Assembly (NCBI GenBank): GCA_012520505.1
Contig: JAAYOC010000036.1
Coordinates: 50,937-114,936, forward strand
DNA: 64,000 nucleotides
Reading direction: 5' to 3'
Source: Oscillospiraceae bacterium
GTDB taxonomy: Bacteria; Bacillota; Clostridia; Oscillospirales; Acutalibacteraceae
This document shows positions 19,530 to 28,890 of this stretch, piece by piece. Each line of letters begins with the position of its first letter. The first letter of the stretch is position 1. The translations under genes were made by a program, and so were the position numbers. The notes beneath the pieces are model-generated. The model searched no databases and had not been told where the DNA came from. It saw nothing but the letters and a program-made list of their open reading frames with translations.

Positions 19530-21296
19530 TTATACATCGTTCATTAAGTCTTTAATCATTTCTACAACTCTCGTCGCTGATTTACCGTCAAGTTCATCAA
19601 AGAATTTATGTTTGAAATTTTCTATTTTTTCAACTTCAAAATCTGAAGCTTTAATTGCCTCTATTAATTCCTGCTCTGTTGTTACAATCTTACCCGGCAC
19701 CATTGTTTCATATTCATAATAAAAGTCGCGCGTTGCAACATATTCAGATAAATCAAATGCATATAAAATCATTGGAATATCAAGAAGTGCCGCCTCAAAT
19801 ACTGAAGACGAATAATCCGTAATGAGTATGTCTGTTACAAAAAGAAGATCATTAAGTTCTGAGTCTACAGATAAGTCAATTACCCTATCAAGATTAATTT
19901 CTTGTCTATTGTTCACAAAAGGATGATGTTTAACAATTATTGCATAATCTTCACCCAGTTGCTCTAACACATCGGCAACATTAAATTTATGCATTGGGTA
20001 ATATCCCGTAAGACGTCCATTGCCACGAAACGTCGGTGCAAACATAATAATTTTCTTTCCAACAAAATCCGGATAGTTAGAGAAAAATTCTTCTCTCTTT
20101 TGTTTTTTAATTTCCTCATCAAAAAACATGTCTGTACGTGGTATACCGGTAGCAATTACATTTTCAATCGGAATACCAAAACCTTCTGCATAGAAACGTC
20201 TAATTTCTGATGAACTTACAATTGCTCTATCATACATTCTATGATTAATATTTGTCTGTTTTGGTCCGCCCGGTTTTCCAAGCCTTGAAAAGCCAAAGGT
20301 TTTAAATGCGCCACAGGCATGCCATACTTGAACGAGCTTTACATCCGATTTCTTTTTTACAATTGATGTAAGTTCATAAAAATCATCTATTACGACCACC
20401 CTAGAGGTTGCATAAAGTTTAGCAAACTTAGCGAGATTTATAAAACTCATTCTATGCATTGGATTTGAATCAAGAAGCATTCTAATATCTAAAGTTTCAT
20501 CATCTTTAATTGCTGCATATATATTTTCAAAGTTTCCTGTTAAATCTTCTCTTCTGTTTGAAAGAAAAGTAATTCTGTTCGCCACTACCTTGGAACTACT
20601 ATAGCAAGCTGAAAGTAAGATAGCCCATCTTTCTTTCAGATTTTTTCTGCCAATTTCTTCATTTGTTATTGATTTATATCCAACTCTTACATTATCTACA
20701 AAAAAACGAAAAGTAGTTCTATCATTTTTTGAAACCCAGCCTGATTTAAGATCTAAAAAAGCTACTAAACTATCTATAAGTAAAAATGGAATAAAGGAAT
20801 ACCCTAAAATCTTTACAAAGAATCTATAAATTTCGCTAAAAAATAATTCTAAAGCAAGTATAAATATGTTTTTCTTTGGTTCTACATATTTTTCAGTTCT
20901 CTTAATTACAAATTCTTTTTCTCTGCTCTCAACTGAAAAAACAGAATCTATTGCAGTTACACTACCGGAAAATATAAGCGGTATATCTCTAAAATGTTCT
21001 TCACCATAAAGAATATCTACCTCTACCTTAACTTCCTCATCTTTTATTCCATCGAAAAAGATATTTTCAAGATCATAAACATACTCTGCAACAATTGTAC
21101 AGGTTTTAAAATCCATATTTTGATAATATGATTGTACAGCTATAGGAATGAAACGAGAAAACTCACCCATTTTAAAAATGAGTGTAACTTTTGGTGAGCG
21201 AACAAGTGGATTGTAGTTAGTTGTAACTATCAAACTTACCTGCATCAAATTATCTGTAATTTCTACATTTTTTATTTCTGCTTTTGTCATATTCAT
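19530..21296 (-). CDS. CDP-glycerol glycerophosphotransferase family protein with N-terminal extension
   Basis: LVQVWHACGAFKTFGFSR, GIPRTDMFF, ITDYSSSVFEAALLDIPMILYAFDL; start moved to ATG at 21296 (MNMTKAEIK). Confidence 0.85.
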   Translation of the reverse strand: MNMTKAEIKNVEITDNLMQVSLIVTTNYNPLVRSPKVTLIFKMGEFSRFIPIAVQSYYQNMDFKTCTIVAEYVYDLENIFFDGIKDEEVKVEVDILYGEEHFRDIPLIFSGSVTAIDSVFSVESREKEFVIKRTEKYVEPKKNIFILALELFFSEIYRFFVKILGYSFIPFLLIDSLVAFLDLKSGWVSKNDRTTFRFFVDNVRVGYKSITNEEIGRKNLKERWAILLSACYSSSKVVANRITFLSNRREDLTGNFENIYAAIKDDETLDIRMLLDSNPMHRMSFINLAKFAKLYATSRVVVIDDFYELTSIVKKKSDVKLVQVWHACGAFKTFGFSRLGKPGGPKQTNINHRMYDRAIVSSSEIRRFYAEGFGIPIENVIATGIPRTDMFFDEEIKKQKREEFFSNYPDFVGKKIIMFAPTFRGNGRLTGYYPMHKFNVADVLEQLGEDYAIIVKHHPFVNNRQEINLDRVIDLSVDSELNDLLFVTDILITDYSSSVFEAALLDIPMILYAFDLSEYVATRDFYYEYETMVPGKIVTTEQELIEAIKASDFEVEKIENFKHKFFDELDGKSATRVVEMIKDLMNDV

Positions 21297-21332
21297 ACTC
21301 TTATTATACGAAAAAGAGTCCCTTTTATGCAA
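21294..21332 (-). promoter_or_regulatory. Leaderless-type promoter TTGCAT-N18-TATAAT-N6-ATG
   Basis: -10 21308-21303, ATG 21296; -35 weak and inside the upstream terminator. Confidence 0.5.
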
Positions 21333-21347
21333 CCATAAAAGGGACTC
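21311..21347 (-). terminator. Intrinsic terminator after iron-containing alcohol dehydrogenase
   Basis: 14-bp perfect arms GAGTCCCTTTTATG/CATAAAAGGGACTC, 4-nt loop, T5. Confidence 0.88.
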
Positions 21348-21367
21348 ACTCTTATTTACTTAAAAAC

Positions 21368-22633
21368 CTATCCTTTTATCTTTCTAAGAATTGCAATAAT
21401 TTCATCACGTGTGTAAGAAACAACTGTAGGATATACAAAGTTCTCAATCATAATAGAATCTACTATTTCATCAAAATGGGCTTCTTCAAGTTCAGGAATA
21501 TTATCAGGAATTCCATATTTTTCGCTTATATCACGAAGAGTCTGAATCAACTGTTTCGCCTGAACTGCCGGACTTACATTAGGATCGCCAACACCTACCG
21601 CTACACTAAATTTAGCAAGTCTCTTTTCGATCTTTTTACCATACTCTTCAAGTATAATTGGAAGAATTGTTCCGATGCATCTTCCATGCGCAAGGTTATA
21701 CTTTGCGCCAATTTTGTGACAGAATGGATGAACATATCCTGTTAGTTCAAAATTTAATGTCAAACCACCATAATAGGCTGCTTTACAAAGATTTTGTCTT
21801 GCTTCAATATCCTTACCGTCATTGTAAGCCTTGTCAATATTCTCAAGTGCAAGACGAAAACCACGTATTGCATATTCATCACCTCGAAGGTTATGTCCTC
21901 CACCTATATATCCTTCTAAGTTATGACAAAGAGCATCTATTGCCGTACAAACTGTCACATATGGTGGAAGATCTGTGAAAAGCGTCGCATCTAAAATTGC
22001 AACATGAGGTCTCATTTTAAAATCTAAAATGCTATATTTCCTGTCATGCTCATGATCAGATACAACAGCTGCTGCTGTAGTTTCCGCACCTGTACCCGCA
22101 GTTGTTGGAATTGCGATTGTAAACGGCAACTTTCTTGTGATTGCTTTTGAAAGTGTAATTGGAAAAGCTCCCATCGCTCTACCCATCTGCACTACCGACT
22201 GTTCAGGTTTTAAAACTCGACAACCGACAATTTTCGCTGTGTCCATTGCTGAACCGCCACCAATACCAACAATACAGTCACATCTCTCTTTGCAATAAAG
22301 GGCAAAGGCATCTTCGATATTCTTAATTGTAGGATTTGGTTCTACGTCATCATAAATTACGTATGGGAATCCAGCCTTATCCATTGCCTTGAGCATAGGC
22401 TTTGGAATCCCAAGTTTCATAATGGTTTTATCTGTAACAATTAAGGCCTTTTTACCTCTATGCTGTTTTAAAATTTCAACAGCTCTTACAGATTCGCCAA
22501 TACCCTCATACACATCTTGGAATGGTACAAGTAAAGGTATTCCTACGACAGCTAACACACCAGTTATAATTTTCACCACATTATTAACCACTGGATAATC
22601 TGCTATTTTTCTTACAACATCTTCTACTTTCAC
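21368..22633 (-). CDS. Iron-containing alcohol dehydrogenase family protein
   Basis: GGGSAMDTAKIVG, TTAGTGAETTAAAV, DALCHNLEGY, HPFCHKIGAKYNLAHGRCIG. Confidence 0.88.
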   Translation of the reverse strand: MKVEDVVRKIADYPVVNNVVKIITGVLAVVGIPLLVPFQDVYEGIGESVRAVEILKQHRGKKALIVTDKTIMKLGIPKPMLKAMDKAGFPYVIYDDVEPNPTIKNIEDAFALYCKERCDCIVGIGGGSAMDTAKIVGCRVLKPEQSVVQMGRAMGAFPITLSKAITRKLPFTIAIPTTAGTGAETTAAAVVSDHEHDRKYSILDFKMRPHVAILDATLFTDLPPYVTVCTAIDALCHNLEGYIGGGHNLRGDEYAIRGFRLALENIDKAYNDGKDIEARQNLCKAAYYGGLTLNFELTGYVHPFCHKIGAKYNLAHGRCIGTILPIILEEYGKKIEKRLAKFSVAVGVGDPNVSPAVQAKQLIQTLRDISEKYGIPDNIPELEEAHFDEIVDSIMIENFVYPTVVSYTRDEIIAILRKIKG

Positions 22634-22750
22634 ACTGAACTCCTCCCATCATAATTTTATGAACTAAAAAATGTTCACAGTCTAATTAAAACAAAATATT
22701 AATGTTAGGTCAACCTATTTTATGCATTTCGCATTGTTAACTTTTAGACA

Positions 22751-22785
22751 AAGAAGTGGCATACTTTCGCACTATGCCACTTCTT
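22751..22785 (-). terminator. Intrinsic terminator at the end of the glp-like/AGPS operon
   Basis: AAGAAGTGGCATA...TATGCCACTTCTT. Confidence 0.82.
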
Positions 22786-22802
22786 CTTAAATCTTAATTC
22801 TT

Positions 22803-24581
22803 TTATTTTTGTCTTACAATTCCATCTTTTGAACAATCTGAATAACCTTCTCTTAAAAATTCCTTTTCCTCTTCCGGAAGATCTAACCCGATTGTTCCAC
22901 CAGGATTCATCATATAATCCGGGTCGAAATATTCTTTAAGTGCCTTAAATGCTCCAAATTCCAGTCTACCTAATGAACCTTCAATCCATGGAGCAAACAT
23001 CTTACCAATACCATGATGATGTGAAAGAGCTGCACCGGACTTTTGAATAGCTTGAAGAATTGTTTTGTGATATGCCTTAAATTCGGCTGCAGTATCCATT
23101 TTAGCAATGAAAATAAAGTAAAGATTTGCACCCTGTGGATAACAGTGAGACATATGAGTCATAACTATACAGTTTGGAAGCGCATGACAAACTTCACGAA
23201 CATCACGATGTACTTGAGCCATATTTGACCAGTTAACTGTACATTCCATCGTATCAATAATTACACCAAAGTCATGAAGCGAGTCGCGAAGATATGGGTC
23301 ATCAAAACGCCCCTTTTCCCAAGCTTTACACACATATCCCGTAAGTGGAAAACCACCATATTTTCTTGCAGCCTTTGCAATACCCTTTGCAACACTCTTG
23401 CAATAACTTTCTGAACCATCTGAGAAACCAAGGAAGAGACAGCGTTCCATTTCCTTGTAACCAAACTTTTCAAGAAGAGCATGTGCCGGAGTTTCGTCAA
23501 CATTATAAAGATGAAGCATCATATCTGTCTCTTCTGGGTCAGAAAGACGGAATACCGATGAGAAACCAAATTCACCCTGCATACATTCACGTGCAAAATT
23601 CATTGCGTCATCCCAATTTTTAAAGATATATGAATATCTCTTTCTGTTTTCCGGCTGATAACGGAAAACTCTAAGAGTTGCTTCTGTAAGTACACCATAT
23701 GTACCCTCGGAGCCCATCATAATTTCATTAAGATTCGGACCTGTTGCTTCTCTTGAATATCTTGAAGTCAAAATCGTACCGATTGGTGTAGCATATTTCT
23801 GTTGCATTGTAAGGTCATTGATACAACCATAGTATGTTGAGTTTTGACCCGAACCTCTTGTAACAATCCAACCGCCTACTGAAGAATATTCAAAAGATTG
23901 TGGGAAATGACCACAAGTATAAGCACGCTTTGCACCAAACTCTTCGACAGCATTATTAAGATGTGCTTCAAGTTGTGGACCTGACATACCGGCCTGAACG
24001 GTAATGGTCTGGTCAACTTCATTAAATGAAAGGACCTTATTGAACTTACGACGCATATCAAGAGATACGCCACCCTCCGTAGGTTCAACTCCACGTGTTA
24101 CGGATGAACCGCCACCATAAACATATAGTGGAATCTTATTTTTAGAACAATATTCAACTGTCTTTTCAATCTGTTCTGATTCTGACGGATACAGAACTAA
24201 ATCCGGGAGACTGTCAAATTGGCGCTCACGAATTCTATAAAGGTCATAAGCTGTCTGACCATATGCAACTGAAAGACGATCATAGTCTGATTGTGACATA
24301 TCATCGCCATATATTGACTTGAAAAAATCTAAATGTTCCTTTGCCATGTTAGGCGGATATTTACCTTCAAAATCTACCTTTTCAAGACCTAAATCACAGC
24401 GATAATCCTTAACATAATCGTCTGTTACATCTAACCTTTTCTTCATCAATTTATAAAGTGACTCTTTTGGGAATTTAAAATGATTTGGATCGCCCCAACG
24501 AAAGATTGATCTGTAAGAATCAGCCGGAGCTGCTTCCTTAATCCAATTTGGCTCGAAGCCTTCATAAGGTTTATGTGCCAT
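22803..24581 (-). CDS. FAD-binding oxidase, alkyldihydroxyacetonephosphate synthase (AGPS)-like
   Basis: CGHFPQSFEYSSVGGWIVTRGSG, MMGSEGTYGVLTEATLRVF, C-terminal SHHHGIGK. Confidence 0.82.
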   Translation of the reverse strand: MAHKPYEGFEPNWIKEAAPADSYRSIFRWGDPNHFKFPKESLYKLMKKRLDVTDDYVKDYRCDLGLEKVDFEGKYPPNMAKEHLDFFKSIYGDDMSQSDYDRLSVAYGQTAYDLYRIRERQFDSLPDLVLYPSESEQIEKTVEYCSKNKIPLYVYGGGSSVTRGVEPTEGGVSLDMRRKFNKVLSFNEVDQTITVQAGMSGPQLEAHLNNAVEEFGAKRAYTCGHFPQSFEYSSVGGWIVTRGSGQNSTYYGCINDLTMQQKYATPIGTILTSRYSREATGPNLNEIMMGSEGTYGVLTEATLRVFRYQPENRKRYSYIFKNWDDAMNFARECMQGEFGFSSVFRLSDPEETDMMLHLYNVDETPAHALLEKFGYKEMERCLFLGFSDGSESYCKSVAKGIAKAARKYGGFPLTGYVCKAWEKGRFDDPYLRDSLHDFGVIIDTMECTVNWSNMAQVHRDVREVCHALPNCIVMTHMSHCYPQGANLYFIFIAKMDTAAEFKAYHKTILQAIQKSGAALSHHHGIGKMFAPWIEGSLGRLEFGAFKALKEYFDPDYMMNPGGTIGLDLPEEEKEFLREGYSDCSKDGIVRQK

Positions 24582-24594
24582 ATTTTTTCTCCTT

Positions 24595-24966
24595 TCAATT
24601 CAGCATATCAGATGTGCAAATTACATCTACGCCAAGTCCTAACACATTTTTAATGATTATATCATTACGCTTAATTTTTTCTGTGATAACAACTTTATTT
24701 ATCTCTGCCATTACATCAAAAATTTTATCCTTTGGAATATCGGCAGACACTCTACAAGGGAGCACCGGTACATCCTTAAAATCGGTTTTAACCGTCGAAC
24801 ATATTGTTCTCATCGGCGATGTAAGTTCATTAATAGCAAAGGTTTCACCCTTTTTACAAAAATTTCCGGTTACTTGAAAACTTATTTTTCCAAGGTCATC
24901 TTTTTCTTGCGTCACTTTCATTATGCATCCACGTGGACATGTAATGCAAACAATTTCTTTATTCAC
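24595..24966 (-). CDS. DUF1667-like small Cys-containing protein
   Basis: CITCPRGC...CKKGE...VLPCRVSADIPK; located between FAD oxidoreductase and AGPS-like genes. Confidence 0.75.
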   Translation of the reverse strand: MNKEIVCITCPRGCIMKVTQEKDDLGKISFQVTGNFCKKGETFAINELTSPMRTICSTVKTDFKDVPVLPCRVSADIPKDKIFDVMAEINKVVITEKIKRNDIIIKNVLGLGVDVICTSDMLN

Positions 24967-26296
24967 TTACACCTACCTCCACTTCTGCTAAAATGAGCGA
25001 TTTATCCGTTATTCCAAATGAAGCAAAATCTAGTTTTAATTTTTCCATCTCCGGTGGACGAAGAAAAGCATATTTTTTTTCAAATACTACCTTTCCATCT
25101 ACCTTAATTTTTAACTTGCTATTATCAAAAACATCTTTACTTCTAAAATAAACAATGACTGAAGACAAATCTGTCTCAAGATTTAATGATTGTGGTACAA
25201 AATAAAGAATGTTATCCCCTATTTCAATATCTACAAGTTTTCCATCGCCTAAAACACCGGTATAACTTGAAATATTTTTATTATCGGCATCCTGAAATTG
25301 CAATGCAAAATGCGCCGCATATTTTCCTGCTGTTTCACCGCTTTCAGATACATAATCTACTAAATCACTTACATGAAGTGCATTGCCACAGGAAAAAATT
25401 CCGGGAACTGAAGTCATAAGATGAGTATCACATTTAGGTCCCTTTGTCTTAGGGTCAATCTCAACATCTAAATCCTCTGCAATTTCATTTTCCGGAATAA
25501 GACCTACTGAAAGAATTAAAGCATCACACTCAACAATTTCCTCTGTTCCGGAAATCACTTGCATTTTTTCATCTACTTTTACAACTTCAACGGCCGTCAG
25601 GCGGTCGTCGCCAAAAACTCTTGTCACGGTATGTGACAAATAAAGTGGAATATCAAAATCGTATAGGCATTGATGAATATTTCTTGTAAGGCCGGACGGT
25701 GTCGGCTTTACTTCGTAAACGCCTAACACCTTTGCGCCTTCAAGAGTCAAGCGACGAGCCATTATCAGGCCGATATCACCTGAACCTAAAATTACACAAC
25801 GTTTAGTTGGAAGTTGACCAAGCAGGTTTGTAAAATGTTGTGCTGTGCCGGCAGTAAAAATTCCTGCCGGACGTGTGCCATGAATAAACACCTGTTTAGA
25901 TGTGCGTTCTCTACAGCCTGTTGCGAGTATTAAAGACTTTGTCTGTACTTCTTCAATACCTTCTTTTGAAACTAATGCCGCTTTGAAACCTTTGTCGTTT
26001 TTTTCTATTGATGTTACAAATGTAAGTAATTTTGCCTTTATTTTTAATTCTAAAAACTCACCTATAAAACGCTCGGCATATTCCGGCCCTGAAAGTTTTT
26101 CTCCGTATCGTACAAGGCCAAAACCATCATGAATACATTGTTTCAAAATTCCACCAAGTCTTGCCTCACGTTCTACAAGGATTACATCGGCACCTTCCTT
26201 TTTTGCAGATATTGCTGCTGCAAGACCCGCAGGGCCACCACCAATTACCAGCACATCCGTCTTAACCATGGAGGGCACCTCCTTTTGTTTCGCCAT
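24959..26296 (-). CDS. NAD(P)/FAD-dependent oxidoreductase
   Basis: VIGGGPAGLAAAISAKKEGADVILVERE, second dinucleotide motif ILGSGDIGLIMARRL. Confidence 0.86.
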   Translation of the reverse strand: MAKQKEVPSMVKTDVLVIGGGPAGLAAAISAKKEGADVILVEREARLGGILKQCIHDGFGLVRYGEKLSGPEYAERFIGEFLELKIKAKLLTFVTSIEKNDKGFKAALVSKEGIEEVQTKSLILATGCRERTSKQVFIHGTRPAGIFTAGTAQHFTNLLGQLPTKRCVILGSGDIGLIMARRLTLEGAKVLGVYEVKPTPSGLTRNIHQCLYDFDIPLYLSHTVTRVFGDDRLTAVEVVKVDEKMQVISGTEEIVECDALILSVGLIPENEIAEDLDVEIDPKTKGPKCDTHLMTSVPGIFSCGNALHVSDLVDYVSESGETAGKYAAHFALQFQDADNKNISSYTGVLGDGKLVDIEIGDNILYFVPQSLNLETDLSSVIVYFRSKDVFDNSKLKIKVDGKVVFEKKYAFLRPPEMEKLKLDFASFGITDKSLILAEVEVGVSE

Positions 26297-27966
26297 AAAG
26301 CACTACTGCCTCAGTAGATGCTTTTTTAACGTCGGAAAGCTTTAATCCCCGCTCTTCTGCAATTATTTGCATTACGAGCGGTGAGCAAAATCCGCCTTGA
26401 CAGCGCCCCATACCCGGGCGCACACGCCTCTTTATGGCGTCCACTGTTGGTGGACAAAGTGGTCGATTAAGAGCATCTATAATTTCACCCTTTGAAATCT
26501 CCTCACATCTACAAATAATAATTCCATAATCCGGATTTTTTTTAATCATTTCAGCTCTTTTTTCTAAATCCATATTTTTAAGACTTGGAACACCCTGTCG
26601 CCTTGGATTAAAATTTTTATTTTTCTCAGGATTTAGTTTTTCAACTACCATCTTTTCAATATCAAAAGCAAAAGCCGGTGCAGCTGTAAGTCCGGGCGAT
26701 TGAATGCCACTACAATGAATCATATTTGGGCATTTTCTACCCCATTCAATTATAAAGTCCTCTTCAAAAGTTGGAGCACGAACACCTGTGAAATATGTGA
26801 TTATATCTCTTTCAGAATTAGCGGGAACTGTACCTTTTTGTTTATCGTATACAGTCTTTATACTTTCAGCATTTGTAGATGTATCTTCTTTTTTATACGT
26901 TTCTACTGCATCCGGTCCTGCAAGTACATTGTCATGAACTGTTCTCATAAGACCGCCACCTTTTGTATGACCCTTTTTGAACATTGCCTTGTTAATATAT
27001 TGCACTGATGCAATAGTATCTATGTTTTTAGCAGCTTTTTTATCTTGAATTGAATTGGTTCCTCGTCTTGGATAAATTGAATAAAATCTATCCTTTGCCA
27101 TTTCAGCAACATCATCGGCAAATACACCGGCTGCATTTATCACAACTTTTGGATAAACCTTACCCCTATTTGTTGTCACACTAGTAATATTTCCATCCTT
27201 ATCAGTTTCCATATCAAGAACAGCAGTGTTAAGATAAAGTTCCGCACCATTCTCTGCTGCATTTTCAGCATATGCTATTGTAAGTCCATATGGGCAAACA
27301 ACACCGGCTGAAGAATTATACACAGCAAATTTCATCTTTTTAGAAAATGTGGAATTTTTTTTAAGTAATTTTTTTCTTGTCACAATTCTTGTATCCCATA
27401 CACCATCATAAAATCTTCGCCAAAGTGCTAAAAGACAGATCGGAATAAATAGCCAAGATTGGGTAAATGCGGCATACTGTCCTATTCTCTTAAACGGAAC
27501 ATCAAGTTCATCAGTTATCTGATCAAATATTTTATTTCCAAGCAAAACATACTTCTGCTTTAAAGAACCCTTAGACAAATCAAAACCTACATGTACTTCA
27601 CCATCATTACTTCCGGACGCACCAAGAGCAAAATCTGCTTCTTTTTCAAGAAGCATTACCGAAAGATTCCATTTTGTAAGTTCTCTAGCAATAGCACAAC
27701 CGGAAATACCACCACCAATGATAAGCACATCCGGAGTTTTTCCGGACAAAGTCTCATCACTGAGCGATGGTATTCTCATAGGTGGTATTTTATCACCTGT
27801 AAACTTAATATCATTAACAACATGTATATGACTTCCATGGATTGCAACAGAAGAACAGACATCAACTATATCTGACCAAGAATCCAATTCCCCCGGTTAG
27901 GCGAATAATCCCATCCTCAAGAGTCATATTTACTTTGCCTACATATTTTTTAGGTATTTTGGGCAC
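26262..27966 (-). pseudogene. GlpA-like FAD-dependent glycerol-3-phosphate dehydrogenase with C-terminal BFD-like Cys domain; N-terminal BON-like segment separated by an apparent 1-nt frameshift (or recoding)
   Basis: Main ORF 26262-27887 (IIGGGISGCAIARELTKWNLSVMLLEKE; CRCEEISKGEI...GRCQGGFC). Upstream GTG at 27966 with SD encodes MPKIPKKYVGKVNMTLEDGIIRLTG; removing one G of G5 (27890-27894) joins the frames into 567 aa. Confidence 0.75.
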
Positions 27967-27988
27967 GCGGTACACCTTCTTTTTTAGT

Positions 27989-28008
27989 AGTCGGTCATTT
28001 GACCGACT
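27989..28008. promoter_or_regulatory. Perfect 20-bp palindrome AGTCGGTCATTTGACCGACT, candidate TetR operator
   Basis: 9-bp arms, 2-nt spacer, directly adjacent to divergent promoters. Confidence 0.75.
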
Positions 28009-28037
28009 TTGACAATATTATACTCCTTTTGTATAAT
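28009..28037 (+). promoter_or_regulatory. Consensus promoter TTGACA-N17-TATAAT towards tetR
   Basis: -35 28009-28014, -10 28032-28037. Confidence 0.7.
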
Positions 28038-28045
28038 GTTGTCAA
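28017..28045 (-). promoter_or_regulatory. Consensus promoter TTGACA-N17-TATAAT towards the glp-like operon
   Basis: -35 28045-28040, -10 28022-28017 on minus strand. Confidence 0.75.
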
Positions 28046-28167
28046 CTAGACATATAGACATTTTAATGGTAAAATTTTTATTGAAATTTGGTAACAGAAA
28101 CTAATACCAAAACTAATGCTATATTTTAGTAAAACTCAATTTAAAAATAAAAATCCAGGAGGTTTCA

Positions 28168-28746
28168 ATGGCTGCCCCAAGAAAAGAAAATGTAAAAGAT
28201 ATAATAATGGATACTACTGAAAAATTACTCACTACGAGTTCTCTCGATGAGATTTCACTTGCAAAAATTGCAAAGGCTGCCGGTATTTCTAAAGGCACTC
28301 TCTATTATCACTACAGAGTTAAAGAAAAAATTCTTTTAGATATTACAGACCGTTACCTTGAACAACAATGGGATAACTTCATTACTTGGACTGAAGATAA
28401 GGAGAAGGATACTTCCCTACATCGCCTTGTAAAATATGTAATTGAGAGAAGTGTAAACTTTCAAGGTCCACGTATACATCTCCTCTACAACGCATGTATA
28501 GGTAACAAAGAAATACAGCAAAAAATGGTTGAGCGCTATAACCGTTTTCAGCACGTTATTGCAGAAAAGATTGCGGAACGGATTGGAAGCGAACATGCTG
28601 ATTATGTTTCATGGCTTACTCTTCTAATTTCAGATGGTCTCATAATCCAAGACGGTTTGGTAAATCCAAATATAGATAAAGACGAATTTATAAAACACAC
28701 CGCAGAAATTGTTAAACAAGTCAACATAACAAACAACCCTAAGTGA
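28168..28746 (+). CDS. TetR/AcrR family transcriptional regulator
   Basis: SLAKIAKAAGISKGTLYYHYRVKEKILLDI HTH; SD AGGAGG. Confidence 0.93.
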   Translation: MAAPRKENVKDIIMDTTEKLLTTSSLDEISLAKIAKAAGISKGTLYYHYRVKEKILLDITDRYLEQQWDNFITWTEDKEKDTSLHRLVKYVIERSVNFQGPRIHLLYNACIGNKEIQQKMVERYNRFQHVIAEKIAERIGSEHADYVSWLTLLISDGLIIQDGLVNPNIDKDEFIKHTAEIVKQVNITNNPK

Positions 28747-28777
28747 TTAAATCACAAAACTTAGGTGATTACGTCAC
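28743..28777. repeat. Two 13-bp GTGATT-N-TCAC palindrome-like sites, 22 bp apart
   Basis: GTGATTAAATCAC (28743-28755) and GTGATTACGTCAC (28765-28777). Confidence 0.7.
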
Positions 28778-28890
28778 AGAAAAATTTTAAAAAATGCACT
28801 ATTATGTAGAAAATTGAAAAATCAAACAGACTGATGACAGAGGACCTTTTAAACACAATTAAATTTAATGAAAAAATGGAGGTAAACAAC

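Noticed and set aside
23043-24094. Several 60-90 aa ORFs within the AGPS-like gene
   Set aside because: Fully inside a high-confidence CDS; no independent start signal.
27955-27985. GAAGGTGTACCGCG on the minus strand resembles a T-box antiterminator core (GGTGGTACCGCG)
   Set aside because: Leader from the predicted TSS is only ~45 nt, with no Stem I, and the motif coincides with SD plus GTG start of the GlpA-like gene.
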